DNA from: Roseovarius litorisediminis
GTDB taxonomy: Bacteria; Pseudomonadota; Alphaproteobacteria; Rhodobacterales; Rhodobacteraceae
DNA: 64,000 nucleotides
Direction: 5' to 3'
Assembly: GCF_900172295.1 (NCBI RefSeq)
Contig: NZ_FWFL01000007.1
Location: 124,001-188,000 of the forward strand
Part shown: positions 52,013-61,012 of the stretch, one piece after another
Layout of the letters: every line of letters begins with the position of its first letter
How positions within the stretch are numbered: position 1 is the stretch's first letter
Program-made: the position numbers and the translations under genes
The notes under the pieces: generated by a model
Told to the model about the DNA's origin: nothing
Databases searched by the model: none
What the model saw: the letters and a program-made list of their open reading frames with translations, nothing else

Positions 52013-53371
52013 CTATCTGTTAGGAAGCAAGATCAAAGCAAGGTCCGGCACAAGAGCCACTAAAACCCAGACGCTGATCAGCGCTGCAAGGTATGGCACC
52101 GTATAGCGAAGCAGGCGGAAATAGGGAACTCCCGTTACCCCCGATGCGACATATAAGTTCAGGCCATAGGGCGGTGTGATAAACCCAATCGAGGCCCCCA
52201 CCAGGAAAATCACTGAAAAGTGGATCGCATCAATCCCGACCGAGGCCGCAATTGGCGCCAGGATAGGTGCAAGGATAATCGTAACCGGCAGACTTTCCAA
52301 AATCATGCCCGCGAAGAAAACGATGACCATCGACGTAAATAGAACTGCATAGTAGCCCCCCATTCCCGTTACGAAATCACCAATGATCTGTTGCGCCCCC
52401 AGGGCCGAAAGCACTTGCTGCATGGCAATGGACACCGCAATCAGCGGCGCCAGAATCCCCGTGATCTGGGCAGACCGCACTACGATGCCGGGGATTTGGG
52501 CTATGGTAAAGCCACCGACCACGAACATCTCGGTAAAGCCCTTTTCGGTGACCGGCGTGTCGTCGTCAGACTTTAGTATCTTGTTAATCGGATAGCAGAT
52601 CAGCCCGACGATGATACAAAACCCAACAGTCACGCCTGCCGCCTCGGTGGGTGAGAATTTTCCGGTGTAGATGCCCCAAAGCACCAGACCAATGGCAAAG
52701 AAACCCAGCCAGGCCCCAAAAGCCGTTTTAAGCACCCGGTTCAGTTGCAGCGGAATCAGGTGGCCCCAGCCATTCAGGCGACAGATGATCCAGCAGGCAA
52801 ATTGCATGCCAACCACCATCAGGGTGCCTGGCAGAATGCCTGCCACAAACAGATCCGAAATTGGCAGGTTCATCAGGAAACCGTAAACGATAAAAATGAT
52901 CGACGGCGGAATGATGATACCGACGGTACCGCCCGCGGCAGCAGTGGCCGCCGAGAACCGCTCGTCATAGCCACCTTTGACCATCTCAGGGTGTAGCATA
53001 GAACCGATAGTGGCCGTCGTGGCCGAGTTCGAGCCCGAGATGGCAGCGAAAAGCCCGCAAGCCCCAAGGGCCGCCATGGCGAGACCGCCACGTAGCCAGC
53101 CCAGACAGGCATAGGCGAAATCCGACAGCCGCTTGGCAATGCCGGACATGTTGATCAGGTCGCCGGTAAGGATGAACAACGGCATAGCCAGCAGCGCAAA
53201 TCCTTTGTTGAAAGTGTTCATCAACTCGGACCCGGTGTTATCAAAGGTCAGTCCCAGAACCGCGCTGCACCCGATGGTCCAGTAGAAAATGACCAAAAGC
53301 ACCGGTGTGCCCAGCATGAACAAAAAGGTCACCCCGATTGAGATGAGCGTGATCAGGTTGCCATCGGTCAT
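52013..53371 (-). CDS. dctM: TRAP transporter large permease (DctM)
   Basis: This 452-residue protein has about 12 predicted membrane helices in the DctM fold, including a Gly-rich Pro-Pro-Ser-Ile-Ile-Phe-Ile motif near 155 and a matching Pro-Pro-Tyr-Gly-Leu-Asn near 400. It carries the solute with sodium. It overlaps the small permease gene by one base and precedes the regulator. The length fits the large-permease class (420-450). The substrate follows from the operon: a small organic acid or sulfonate oxidised by the divergent dehydrogenase. Confidence 0.87.
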   Translation of the reverse strand: MTDGNLITLISIGVTFLFMLGTPVLLVIFYWTIGCSAVLGLTFDNTGSELMNTFNKGFALLAMPLFILTGDLINMSGIAKRLSDFAYACLGWLRGGLAMAALGACGLFAAISGSNSATTATIGSMLHPEMVKGGYDERFSAATAAAGGTVGIIIPPSIIFIVYGFLMNLPISDLFVAGILPGTLMVVGMQFACWIICRLNGWGHLIPLQLNRVLKTAFGAWLGFFAIGLVLWGIYTGKFSPTEAAGVTVGFCIIVGLICYPINKILKSDDDTPVTEKGFTEMFVVGGFTIAQIPGIVVRSAQITGILAPLIAVSIAMQQVLSALGAQQIIGDFVTGMGGYYAVLFTSMVIVFFAGMILESLPVTIILAPILAPIAASVGIDAIHFSVIFLVGASIGFITPPYGLNLYVASGVTGVPYFRLLRYTVPYLAALISVWVLVALVPDLALILLPNR

Positions 53372-54039
53372 TATACATCCCCCCCGATAACAGATTGCTG
53401 GATCAACGGAGCCCCGGTGCGGAAATTGCGAATATCCTCAAGATAGTTCTCAAGTACGCGGGCTGCCATCAGGACAAACGAGATCGGCACGGTGATGATA
53501 AACCACCACTGCAGCACGTCGTCGGTACCCAGAACAATCTGAAAGTTTGCCGCCGAATTGGCGGTGACACGCGCCGTCGTGGTTACCGCGATAACGCAGA
53601 AGCCGAACCAAAGAAACGCATCCAGTGTAAGGGTGGCCATCTGCATGACACGCGGCATGTTCGAACGGAATTCGTTGAAACTCAGGTGAGTGCGCAGTTT
53701 GACGTTATAGGAACAGCCAAACCAGACCATAACCATAAACAAGAGGGGCGGAATGGTCGATGACCAGGGTGGTTGCCCGTTCAGCACAAACCGCTGGACA
53801 ACGCCGGAAAAAATGATCCAGGCGATGATAAGGTAGGAATAGACGATAATGAACCGCTCAAGGTGGCGGTCCAGAAAAGGGAGGGCGCGAAAGAGTGCCA
53901 GTATGCCCAAAGCACTAATCAGTATCAGCACCCCAAAGAACAGATAGCCCCCGTCGGTATTAAAGGCCAATTTCATCTCGAATGAATCGTTGGTCAGTAT
54001 GGAAGCAGCGGCATCGCCTGCTTCGGTCCAGATCGACAT
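53371..54039 (-). CDS. dctQ: TRAP transporter small permease (DctQ)
   Basis: This 222-residue protein has four predicted helices (about 30-50, 65-90, 108-130 and 160-185), as in DctQ, but is longer than the usual 160-190 because of an N-terminal part of about 25 residues. It pairs with the large permease, whose gene starts one base before its stop. It follows the binding-protein gene by about 104 bases. Confidence 0.83.
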   Translation of the reverse strand: MSIWTEAGDAAASILTNDSFEMKLAFNTDGGYLFFGVLILISALGILALFRALPFLDRHLERFIIVYSYLIIAWIIFSGVVQRFVLNGQPPWSSTIPPLLFMVMVWFGCSYNVKLRTHLSFNEFRSNMPRVMQMATLTLDAFLWFGFCVIAVTTTARVTANSAANFQIVLGTDDVLQWWFIITVPISFVLMAARVLENYLEDIRNFRTGAPLIQQSVIGGDV

Positions 54040-54143
54040 TCTGGCTCCCCCTTTTGATGGATGGCCTCTGCCACGTTATCGGGCAGATGGTACCATCGGG
54101 CCGACCTGTTCAAACAGACCGGCCCGAACTGCTTGGCTTGGGT

Positions 54144-55376
54144 TTATGCTTTCCACCAGCGGCGGGGTTCGACATTTTCCGGCTTCATGTCAGCAGGAAC
54201 CTGACGCGCGATGTCATAGATTTCCTGATAAGTGTCGATACCACCGGCCCATTTGTTCAGGCGTTCGCGCCAGTCGGTCCAGAGATCCGGCTGGAATTCC
54301 GGCGAACACATTTCTTCGGCCATCTTGATCTGGTCATCAGCAAGGAAGGCGTTGCGCACGTTGTTCTCGGCAAAAATCGTGCCCGGCAACTGCGGGTCCG
54401 AATGGCCGACGGTTTTGACAAGCGCTGCCTCGTTGGCGGCCTGCACATGCGTCTGCGCCCAATACGACGATTCCAGAACGGCATCCTGCAACTCGCCTGA
54501 CAGGCTATCAAAGACGCCAGCGTTCATCGAGGTATGTTCGGTCCCGCAGAAGAACTTCAGATCAACCGATTGGCTGACCACCGGCGACATGTTGGCATAA
54601 GCCACGGCCGAGGCCCATGTCTCAGCACCGTCAATCAGGCCCTGCTTCAGACCATCAAGAGTTTCCTCCCAGGCCACTGGCACCGGGTTAAGGTTGAGAG
54701 CCTGCATCGCGATACGCCCAAGCTGTGTGCCGGTGACGCGGTTTTTGGTGCCAAACAACTCTTCAATCTTGGTTACGGTAGGCTTGTCTTCCCAGCCGAG
54801 ACCCAGTTGGATACCGCGCAATTCGCAGTGACTGAAAAGGAATTTCAGCCCGTGACGTTTTTCCAGCGGATCGCGCAGAATGCGCTGCGATTCCGGGCTG
54901 TAGAGGAAGTGGTATTGCGATGCCCGGCCTGGGAACATGTATGCGTAATCCAGCACGTTGAGATAAGGCGCGCCCCCGGCAGAGTTCTGGGTCGATGCGG
55001 CGTAGATATCGACGATACCCTGCTGGGCTTTTTCAACGCAGGACGTTTGACCACAGATCTGGTTGTCACCGACAAACTCGATTCGAATCTCGCCATCCGT
55101 GCGCGATTCAAGATCACGGGCAAATTCCAGAGCGCCCGCGCGTTCAATCAAAAGGTTGCGCGCGTTAAAGCCGGCTGCACCAAATTTCAGCGTGTGCTTG
55201 GCCTCTTTGGCAAATCGTTTTTCATAAGTCGATTCTGCCGCATTTGCCAGGTTTGCAAGGCTCATCGCCCCCCCGAAAGTGCCGGCCGCCATGAGCGTCG
55301 AGCTCATACCATACTGGCCCGCAAGCCTGAAAAGATCCCGCCGTGAAATGCGGCCCAGATTATTCTCGATACCCAT
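54144..55376 (-). CDS. dctP: TRAP transporter binding protein, Tat-exported
   Basis: This 410-residue periplasmic protein is of the DctP class. It carries a twin-arginine signal (Ser-Arg-Arg-Asp-Leu-Phe-Arg-Leu near 11-18), so it is folded, perhaps with cofactor, before export. The conserved binding Arg is expected in the segment near 200-215 (Arg-Val-Thr-Gly-Thr). It is longer than the typical 330-residue DctP. The ATG at 55376 has GGGAGG upstream. It is the first gene of the leftward TRAP operon and lies divergently from the GMC dehydrogenase gene. Confidence 0.83.
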   Translation of the reverse strand: MGIENNLGRISRRDLFRLAGQYGMSSTLMAAGTFGGAMSLANLANAAESTYEKRFAKEAKHTLKFGAAGFNARNLLIERAGALEFARDLESRTDGEIRIEFVGDNQICGQTSCVEKAQQGIVDIYAASTQNSAGGAPYLNVLDYAYMFPGRASQYHFLYSPESQRILRDPLEKRHGLKFLFSHCELRGIQLGLGWEDKPTVTKIEELFGTKNRVTGTQLGRIAMQALNLNPVPVAWEETLDGLKQGLIDGAETWASAVAYANMSPVVSQSVDLKFFCGTEHTSMNAGVFDSLSGELQDAVLESSYWAQTHVQAANEAALVKTVGHSDPQLPGTIFAENNVRNAFLADDQIKMAEEMCSPEFQPDLWTDWRERLNKWAGGIDTYQEIYDIARQVPADMKPENVEPRRWWKA

Positions 55377-55485
55377 GTTATTCCTCCCTAGGGTCAATTA
55401 TTGAGACTTTTTGTTTCAAAAAATGCTAGTATAGTTCTTTCATTCTGGCTAGACTTTTTTTCATCAACACACGGAGGGATGTATT
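55377..55485. promoter_or_regulatory. Divergent control region, TRAP operon and dehydrogenase
   Basis: The 109 bases between starts include a perfect 6-3-6 inverted repeat TTTTTG at 55408-55413 and CAAAAA at 55417-55422, a candidate IclR operator. The dehydrogenase ribosome site ACGGAGGG is at 55471-55478. Confidence 0.45.
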
Positions 55486-57078
55486 TTGGAGGCTGATTTT
55501 GTCGTAATCGGTGCGGGCTCGTCCGGCTGTGTGATTGCCAACCGGCTAAGTGCCAAGCCCGGCAATCGGGTCATCCTGCTTGAGGCGGGTGGCAAAGATA
55601 CAAACCCATGGATTCACATCCCGGTCGGGTATTTTAAAACCATCCACAATCCCAAAGTCGATTGGTGTTATAAGACCGAGCCTGACCCCGGCCTGAACGG
55701 ACGCTCCATTGAATGGCCCCGCGGCAAGGTTCTGGGTGGCTCTTCATCCCTGAACGGGCTGCTTTACGTTCGTGGACAGTCGCAGGATTATGACCGCTGG
55801 CGTCAGATGGGCAATGTTGGCTGGGGGTGGGACGATGTCCTGCCTCTATTCAAGCGCGCAGAAAACAACGAACGCGGCGCTGACGAATTTCACGGCGATC
55901 AAGGGCCTTTGTCGGTGTCGAACATGCGCATTCAAAGACCGATCACCGATGCCTGGGTCGCCGCTGCCCAGGCTGCAGGGTATCCGTTCAACCCCGACTA
56001 CAATGGCGCGACACAGGAAGGCGTCGGTTTCTTTCAGCTTACATCCCGCAAAGGCCGACGGTGCAGTGCGGCAGTGGCCTATCTCAATCCAGTCAAAAAC
56101 CGAACAAACCTGCAGATTATAACTCATGCTCAGGTCGACAAGATTGATATCCAAGACAAGCGCGCCACAGGTGTGTCCTACAGAGACCGCGCCGGAAACG
56201 TTCAGACAATTACCGCCCGTCGCGAGATCATTTTGTGCGGCGGTGCCATCAACTCGCCCCAGCTGCTGATGTTGTCGGGGATTGGTGAGGCCGAACAACT
56301 ACAGCATCACGGTATCAAGGTGGAACACGACCTGCCCGGCGTTGGCAAGGCAATGCAGGATCACCTGCAGGCGCGACTTGTCTACAAATGCAACGAACCC
56401 ACCCTGAACGATGAAGTCAGCACGCTGATGGGACAGGCGAAAATCGGTCTGAAGTACGTGTTGTTCCGCTCAGGGCCAATGACCATGGCCGCCAGTTTGG
56501 CCACGGGCTTTCTCAAGACGCGTAGTGATCTGGAAACACCGGATATTCAGTTTCATGTCCAGCCTCTGTCTGCGGAAAACCCTGGCAAGGGCGCCGATAA
56601 ATTTTCGGCATTCACCATGTCAGTATGTCAATTGCGGCCCGAAAGCCGTGGAGAAATACGGCTGGCCAGTGGTGATCCCAGGGCCTACCCCAAGATCATA
56701 CCGAATTACCTGTCGACCGAAACCGACTGCCGCACGCTTGTTGCCGGGGTCAACATCGCGCGTAAAATTGCCCGGCATGCACCGCTGACTTCAAAAATTT
56801 CGCAAGAGTATCGCCCACATGCCGATCTGGATATGAATGATTACGATGCCACACTGAACTGGACACGCGGCAATACAGCGTCGATTTACCATCCGACCGG
56901 CACCTGCAAGATGGGAAAAGGGGCCGATGCCGTGGTGGACGACAAGTTATGCGTCCACGGCATCCAGGGCCTGCGCGTTGCTGATTGCTCTATCATGCCC
57001 GAAATTGTGTCCGGAAATACCAACGCCCCGGCCATCATGATCGGGGAAAAGGCCAGCGACCTTTGCCTTGGCGCCTGA
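55486..57078 (+). CDS. GMC-family dehydrogenase (isethionate/choline dehydrogenase-like)
   Basis: This 530-residue FAD enzyme oxidises an alcohol. The N-terminal FAD loop Gly-Ala-Gly-Ser-Ser-Gly is near 9-14; GMC signature 1 is in Gly-Gly-Ser-Ser-Ser-Leu-Asn near 85; the catalytic His is in His-Pro-Thr-Gly-Thr-Cys near 467, with Asn in Gly-Asn-Thr-Asn near 510. It starts with TTG at 55486, 8 bases after GGAGG; the ATG at 55479 is out of frame. Divergent to TRAP and IclR genes, it matches the isethionate locus (IseJ). A choline or other alcohol dehydrogenase is possible; a betaine aldehyde dehydrogenase is not adjacent. Confidence 0.83.
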   Translation: MEADFVVIGAGSSGCVIANRLSAKPGNRVILLEAGGKDTNPWIHIPVGYFKTIHNPKVDWCYKTEPDPGLNGRSIEWPRGKVLGGSSSLNGLLYVRGQSQDYDRWRQMGNVGWGWDDVLPLFKRAENNERGADEFHGDQGPLSVSNMRIQRPITDAWVAAAQAAGYPFNPDYNGATQEGVGFFQLTSRKGRRCSAAVAYLNPVKNRTNLQIITHAQVDKIDIQDKRATGVSYRDRAGNVQTITARREIILCGGAINSPQLLMLSGIGEAEQLQHHGIKVEHDLPGVGKAMQDHLQARLVYKCNEPTLNDEVSTLMGQAKIGLKYVLFRSGPMTMAASLATGFLKTRSDLETPDIQFHVQPLSAENPGKGADKFSAFTMSVCQLRPESRGEIRLASGDPRAYPKIIPNYLSTETDCRTLVAGVNIARKIARHAPLTSKISQEYRPHADLDMNDYDATLNWTRGNTASIYHPTGTCKMGKGADAVVDDKLCVHGIQGLRVADCSIMPEIVSGNTNAPAIMIGEKASDLCLGA

Positions 57079-57433
57079 ACTGTTTGCGGAAACATCTGCC
57101 TGCTGACAGTCCGGTCTTGCAGATATTTTAAGGGATCAAATCACCCTGCCCGCCTTCGGCAAGGCGTCCCCTTCAAGCCTGCGTACCTTCGAAGAAGGTT
57201 CCGTTGCAACTCGAAATGCTTCGATATCCGCTGTTTGCCGCCACAACATTCAAAATGGTTTGTCCAACGTGATTCCGCAAAACCCTATTTTTCGGTGATC
57301 TTGGTTTCGGACGTGTTGGATTGCACAGGCGACTTGTTCGGCCGGGTGACACCCAAGTGACACCCGTCAAAAACCGCCGTACACCGACAGCGAAAGCACG
57401 ACGCAACTAACTTATTGATATTTGTTATTTAAG
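57079..57433. other. Non-coding gap beside tRNA-Phe
   Basis: About 355 bases have no convincing gene. A basic open frame at 57173-57406 on the minus strand adjoins the 3' end of tRNA-Phe, where integrases often insert, but it shows no tyrosine recombinase motif. A dyad-rich piece (GTGACACCC and GGGTGTCA-type repeats near 57345-57370) is present. I see no attachment repeat of the tRNA end. Confidence 0.4.
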
Positions 57434-57508
57434 TGGTGCCCGGGGGCGGAATCGAACCACCGACACGAGGATTTTCAATCCACTGCTCTACCCCTGAGCT
57501 ACCCGGGC
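57434..57508 (-). tRNA. tRNA-Phe (anticodon GAA)
   Basis: On the minus strand a complete cloverleaf reads, with a 7-bp acceptor stem GCCCGGG/CCCGGGC, TTCGATT loop in the T arm, anticodon loop TTGAAAA (GAA, Phe) and an encoded CCA. The anticodon stem has one T-T mismatch at positions 28-42. The location beside yacG, RNase E/G, maf and infA is typical of Rhodobacteraceae. Confidence 0.95.
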
Positions 57509-57586
57509 ACGGGGAACGCTGACGCGTTCGGGTTCCGGCGTTCTAGGCGAGGGCGAAGGGGGTGTCCAGAGGGTTTGGTAAAATTT

Positions 57587-57769
57587 TCAATGTGGTTTCA
57601 CCGACGCCTGCTCGACCGCTTCGATCGCGGCCTCGATATCCTCGGGGTCACGGGAGGGAACGGCATAGGTACCATCCAGCCATTTGCCCAAATCAATGTC
57701 GGCGCAGCGTTTGGAACAAAAGGGCCGAAACCTTGTATCAGCATCTCTTTCACAGATTGGACAGGTCAC
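57587..57769 (-). CDS. yacG: DNA gyrase inhibitor YacG
   Basis: This 60-residue zinc protein has Cys-Pro-Ile-Cys near 3-6 and Cys-Ser-Lys-Arg-Cys near 18-22, the four ligands of the YacG zinc knuckle, followed by Asp-Leu-Gly-Lys-Trp-Leu, a YacG hallmark. YacG binds gyrase and inhibits its DNA binding. It overlaps the RNase E/G gene by four bases and is the last gene of the infA-maf-RNase-yacG run. Confidence 0.9.
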   Translation of the reverse strand: MTCPICERDADTRFRPFCSKRCADIDLGKWLDGTYAVPSRDPEDIEAAIEAVEQASVKPH

Positions 57770-58791
57770 GTTGGCACCTCACTCAGAGCAATTCGGTCGC
57801 GTTTACGTTGCAATTCAAAATGCCCCAGAGGGGTCCAGCCGACAAGGGCGGTTTCCACCTGGTCGGTGCGAAAAGCAGCCCGCAAGGTCGTTTCAAACTG
57901 ACGGCGATCTTTTTTTCCCATGGGGGCCAGATCCAGCGTGATCTGCCCGCCAATACCCCGCAGGCGCAGCTGGCGGGGTAGTTCCCGCGCTGCAGCAAGG
58001 TTCGCTTTGAGGCCAGCTGCGGCTGAGGCATCCCCGCCAGTGTTGACGTCAACCGCCGTAAGCGCTCGTGTTGGTTCGATATAAACAGAGGCACCACCGG
58101 ACAGTTCAACACGTGCACCGCGCAAGTCGTCGATTTGATCCAGGATACCAAGCTCGGAAAAAGACCCGGGATCAGTGATCACCTCGGCAGGTGCTACCCA
58201 TTCGCGCCAGGCCAGCGCATGCGGACTGTCACCTTCGGTCAGTGTTTCGGCGCCAGCACCGGTAGCATCTGCCATGATTGCCTGAGCAAGACCATGCATT
58301 GCACGAATATCTTCCGTGATCTCAACGGCATCCGCGGTCTCGCACGAGGATCGCAGAATCAGTCCCATCTCAGTGCCACCCATTTCGGCATGCGCAATCT
58401 CAAGAAGCGAGTCGCGCAATTTTTCATCCTTGATGGTGCGCGAAATATTAAGCCCCGGCGCGGAAGGGGTAACAATGGCATATCGGCTTTTGAAAAGAAG
58501 TTTTGACGTAACCGGCAGCGCTTTACCCGGTTCGGCGTATCCGGTTACTTGCACCAAAATAGGTTGGCCGGGCGACAAACCTTTGATTTGCCTTAAGAAC
58601 GCGGATCCATCAGGGGTCTGCAAAAACATCCCCCCCTGCCCTTTGACGGGGCGATCTGCAATAGCGCGATAGATAGCGCCGGGACGGGGTTGATCGGTAT
58701 CAAGCAAAAGATCTTGCAGACGGCCGTCAGCCAGCAGGGCTGCGGCTTCGAATCCATTAACGTGATCCAGAACGATGGTGCGGCCTTTCAT
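57766..58791 (-). CDS. rng: Ribonuclease E/G family protein
   Basis: This 341-residue endoribonuclease is shorter than RNase G (about 490) and much shorter than alphaproteobacterial RNase E. The catalytic core is present: Ala-Val-Asp-Val-Asn-Thr-Gly near 270, with the second Asp in Leu-Asp-Leu-Ala-Pro-Met near 313. The Cys-rich zinc link that follows the core in RNase E/G is missing, so it probably does not form the usual tetramer. An N-terminal S1-like domain is expected at 30-110. The ATG at 58791 is supported by an ATGA overlap with maf. It probably trims rRNA or mRNA; the symbol is the family name. Confidence 0.8.
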   Translation of the reverse strand: MKGRTIVLDHVNGFEAAALLADGRLQDLLLDTDQPRPGAIYRAIADRPVKGQGGMFLQTPDGSAFLRQIKGLSPGQPILVQVTGYAEPGKALPVTSKLLFKSRYAIVTPSAPGLNISRTIKDEKLRDSLLEIAHAEMGGTEMGLILRSSCETADAVEITEDIRAMHGLAQAIMADATGAGAETLTEGDSPHALAWREWVAPAEVITDPGSFSELGILDQIDDLRGARVELSGGASVYIEPTRALTAVDVNTGGDASAAAGLKANLAAARELPRQLRLRGIGGQITLDLAPMGKKDRRQFETTLRAAFRTDQVETALVGWTPLGHFELQRKRDRIALSEVPT

Positions 58792-59366
58792 CGATGCTCC
58801 TTGTAAATCGGGTAACCTGCGGCCCTGAGCAAACCGGCTGTCTCGGCGAGTGGCAAACCGACGACCGCTGTAAAAGACCCTTGTATCCAAGGGATTAGCG
58901 CGCCCGCGGGACCTTGAATACCGTATCCGCCAGCTTTTCCCTGCCAGTCGCCGGTAGCCAGATAAGCGTTCAGGTCTTCGTCGGACAGGCGCTTCATCTT
59001 AACGTTTGTCACAACGTCCTGCTCCCACAGGTTCGCTCCACGGCGTATGGCAACAGCAGTGATCACACGGTGGCGCCGCCCCGATAGTGACAAAAGAAAT
59101 TCAGCCGCGTCACCGGCATTGTCGGGCTTACCCAAAATTCGGCGACCAAGGGCCACAGTGGTATCGGCCGACAGTACGATGTCATTGGCATCAGCTTGTA
59201 CCGCCCACGCTTTTTCCCGCGCCATCCGGACGCAATAGGGGCGGGGCAATTCGGCCTTCAGGGGGGTCTCATCTATATCGGGCGGGCGGATGTCATCCGC
59301 CACAACCCCGATCTGCGCCAGCAGTTCCCGCCGACGCGGACTGCCCGATCCGAGGATCAAACGCAT
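58788..59366 (-). CDS. maf: Maf-like nucleoside triphosphate pyrophosphatase
   Basis: This 192-residue enzyme hydrolyses non-canonical or specific nucleoside triphosphates and is linked to division control. The Maf signature [11 protein letters not shown] is at 6-16, with Ser-Ala-Asp-Thr-Thr-Val near 68 and a Gly-Tyr-Gly-Ile-Gln-Gly motif near 146. Its length is usual. It overlaps the RNase gene and follows infA by 14 bases, in the conserved alphaproteobacterial order. Confidence 0.9.
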   Translation of the reverse strand: MRLILGSGSPRRRELLAQIGVVADDIRPPDIDETPLKAELPRPYCVRMAREKAWAVQADANDIVLSADTTVALGRRILGKPDNAGDAAEFLLSLSGRRHRVITAVAIRRGANLWEQDVVTNVKMKRLSDEDLNAYLATGDWQGKAGGYGIQGPAGALIPWIQGSFTAVVGLPLAETAGLLRAAGYPIYKEHR

Positions 59367-59380
59367 TTGATATCAATCGC

Positions 59381-59599
59381 TTACTTAAAGCGATAGTTGA
59401 TCCGACCCTTGGTCAGATCATAAGGTGTCATCTCAACCTGCACCTTGTCGCCAGCCAGAACACGGATGCGATTCTTGCGCATCTTGCCTGCCGTATGTGC
59501 GATGATCTCATGGCCGTTTTCCAGCTCGACCCTGAATGTCGCGTTCGGCAGGAGTTCCTTCACGACACCGGGAAATTCGAGCAATTCTTCCTTGGCCAT
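59381..59599 (-). CDS. infA: Translation initiation factor IF-1
   Basis: This 72-residue S1-fold protein has the IF-1 sequence with Met-Ala-Lys-Glu-Glu start, [14 protein letters not shown] near 11 and Asn-Arg-Ile-Arg-Val-Leu-Ala-Gly-Asp near 43. It binds the 30S A site and helps initiation. AGGAGA lies 6 bases before the ATG. It is the first gene of the infA-maf-RNase-yacG run. Upstream lies a hairpin with a T-run on the other strand. Confidence 0.95.
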   Translation of the reverse strand: MAKEELLEFPGVVKELLPNATFRVELENGHEIIAHTAGKMRKNRIRVLAGDKVQVEMTPYDLTKGRINYRFK

Positions 59600-59630
59600 G
59601 GTCTCTCCTTTGTTAGTTTTTCCGCCCTTT

Positions 59631-59671
59631 CGCGGAACGAGGCCTTAAATGGGCCTATTCCGCGTTTTTTT
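59631..59671 (+). terminator. Intrinsic-terminator-like hairpin on the plus strand
   Basis: A stem of CGCGGAA/TTCCGCG plus inner AGGCC/GGCCT pairs (59631-59664) is followed by seven T residues at 59665-59671 on the plus strand, yet all neighbouring genes run on the minus strand. It lies between the nitrilase-family gene and infA. Confidence 0.55.
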
Positions 59672-59682
59672 CAAGGGGATAA

Positions 59683-60567
59683 TCACCCAAGCCGCTGAGG
59701 TGTGACATGCGCGTCGCGGCCCGGTTGCTCGTCCCAGTGGGTGCGGCCTAGAACCCGACCGTCCACGCGCACATGGGCAACGGCAGAAAGATCAACAGTG
59801 GCGTAGGTCCAGCCGGGGACGTTAAGCGCGCCTTGAGATATCACTCCGGTATCGGGAAAGCCGGTATCGGGTGGGCCGAAGATGCCGCCCATGCCGGTGT
59901 TGGCCTCAACCACATCGTTCCATGGCGCAGGCCCGACGAGCGAGGCCATAACAGCCACGCACTGATTTTCCAACGCCCGTGCCATCGCCCCGATACGGAC
60001 CCGCCAATAGCCAGAAAGCGTCTCGGTACACGAAGGGGAAAGGATCAGGTCGGCATCGGTCAAGGCCCTGCCCAGCAAGGGAAATTCGGAATCGTAGCAT
60101 ATCAAAGTGGCGATATTTCCAAGGCTGGTCTCAAAGACGCGCAAGGGCCCGCCCGGGGCCATGTTCATCGGCTCGCGTTCGTAGCGGGTCATGATCTGTT
60201 TGTCCTGAATGCCGCGCCCGCCGGTGGGGGAAAACAGGGTTGATCGGTTGACCGGACGGTCGCTTATGGTGGCGTCAAATACAGGGGCCGAGGCCGACAG
60301 GATATGCACGCCGAATTTGGCCGCCAGATCGGCGTGCAGGTCGTCGGCGTCGGGCATTTGGTCGGACACCGCCTGCAGTGACTGCTCAAGATCCCCGGCC
60401 ACGTCGGCCCCGGACAGCATTGCCAGCTCCATCGCCCCATACTCAGGAAAGACCAGCAGCTCGGCACCCTGCCCTGCCGCATCGGCCACCCATGTCGTAA
60501 TTTTTGTCGCATAATCAGCCCAGTTTGTTAACGGATCGAGCGGATAGGCAGCAGTGGCGATTTTCAT
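59683..60567 (-). CDS. Carbon-nitrogen hydrolase (nitrilase superfamily)
   Basis: This 294-residue amidase has the Glu-Lys-Cys triad: Glu in Phe-Pro-Glu-Tyr near 42, Lys in Asp-Lys-Gln-Ile-Met near 124, Cys in Ile-Cys-Tyr-Asp near 157. It cleaves an amide or nitrile and may repair or recycle metabolites; the substrate is not visible. The ATG at 60567 has GGGAGG upstream; a longer frame from 60693 runs through a strong inverted repeat and is rejected. A plus-strand hairpin lies between it and infA. Confidence 0.83.
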   Translation of the reverse strand: MKIATAAYPLDPLTNWADYATKITTWVADAAGQGAELLVFPEYGAMELAMLSGADVAGDLEQSLQAVSDQMPDADDLHADLAAKFGVHILSASAPVFDATISDRPVNRSTLFSPTGGRGIQDKQIMTRYEREPMNMAPGGPLRVFETSLGNIATLICYDSEFPLLGRALTDADLILSPSCTETLSGYWRVRIGAMARALENQCVAVMASLVGPAPWNDVVEANTGMGGIFGPPDTGFPDTGVISQGALNVPGWTYATVDLSAVAHVRVDGRVLGRTHWDEQPGRDAHVTPQRLG

Positions 60568-61012
60568 CAGAACCTCCCGGCAGGTTGGCGTGTAAAGGCG
60601 TTTCGAAATAAACTTGAGGCACAAGTTTTTTCGAAGCGCCTGTAACATCAATAGGTTACATGCGCTTCGAGACAACCCATGATTCAGGTTCATCGTGAAA
60701 CGCTTTATTTCTCCAGGATTTGTACACAGTTTTCATAAGGTCACCAGTTCCCGCGAGTGCTTTGGGTGAAAATTATTAATGCCCCACGCCACAGACTGGT
60801 GCGGTCTGCGCAAAGTCCGCTGGCTGAAAGTAGCACGATGCGCGATCGGTTTACGCAAACAATCAGCCACCACAAACGCCCGCAGCGTTGCTGGCTATGC
60901 ACGCAGCCCCTGCCCCAAGGCACCGGCCAGGGGCCGATAACGAGACAAAAAGCGCGCGCCCAAAGGCGCGCACCGTTCTTGGACACCCCGCTTACCAAAG
61001 GGCAATCCAACC
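60568..61012. promoter_or_regulatory. Upstream region with a strong inverted repeat
   Basis: This 445-base gap contains a near-perfect inverted repeat at 60632-60669: arms CGAAGCGC and TGTAAC, mirrored by GTTACA and GCGCTTCG, around an 8-base spacer. It is likely an operator for the minus-strand hydrolase gene or an RNA hairpin. The remainder shows no gene. Confidence 0.5.

Noticed and set aside
57173-57406. Integrase remnant beside tRNA-Phe
   Set aside because: No recombinase motif in any frame and no repeat of the tRNA 3' end was found.
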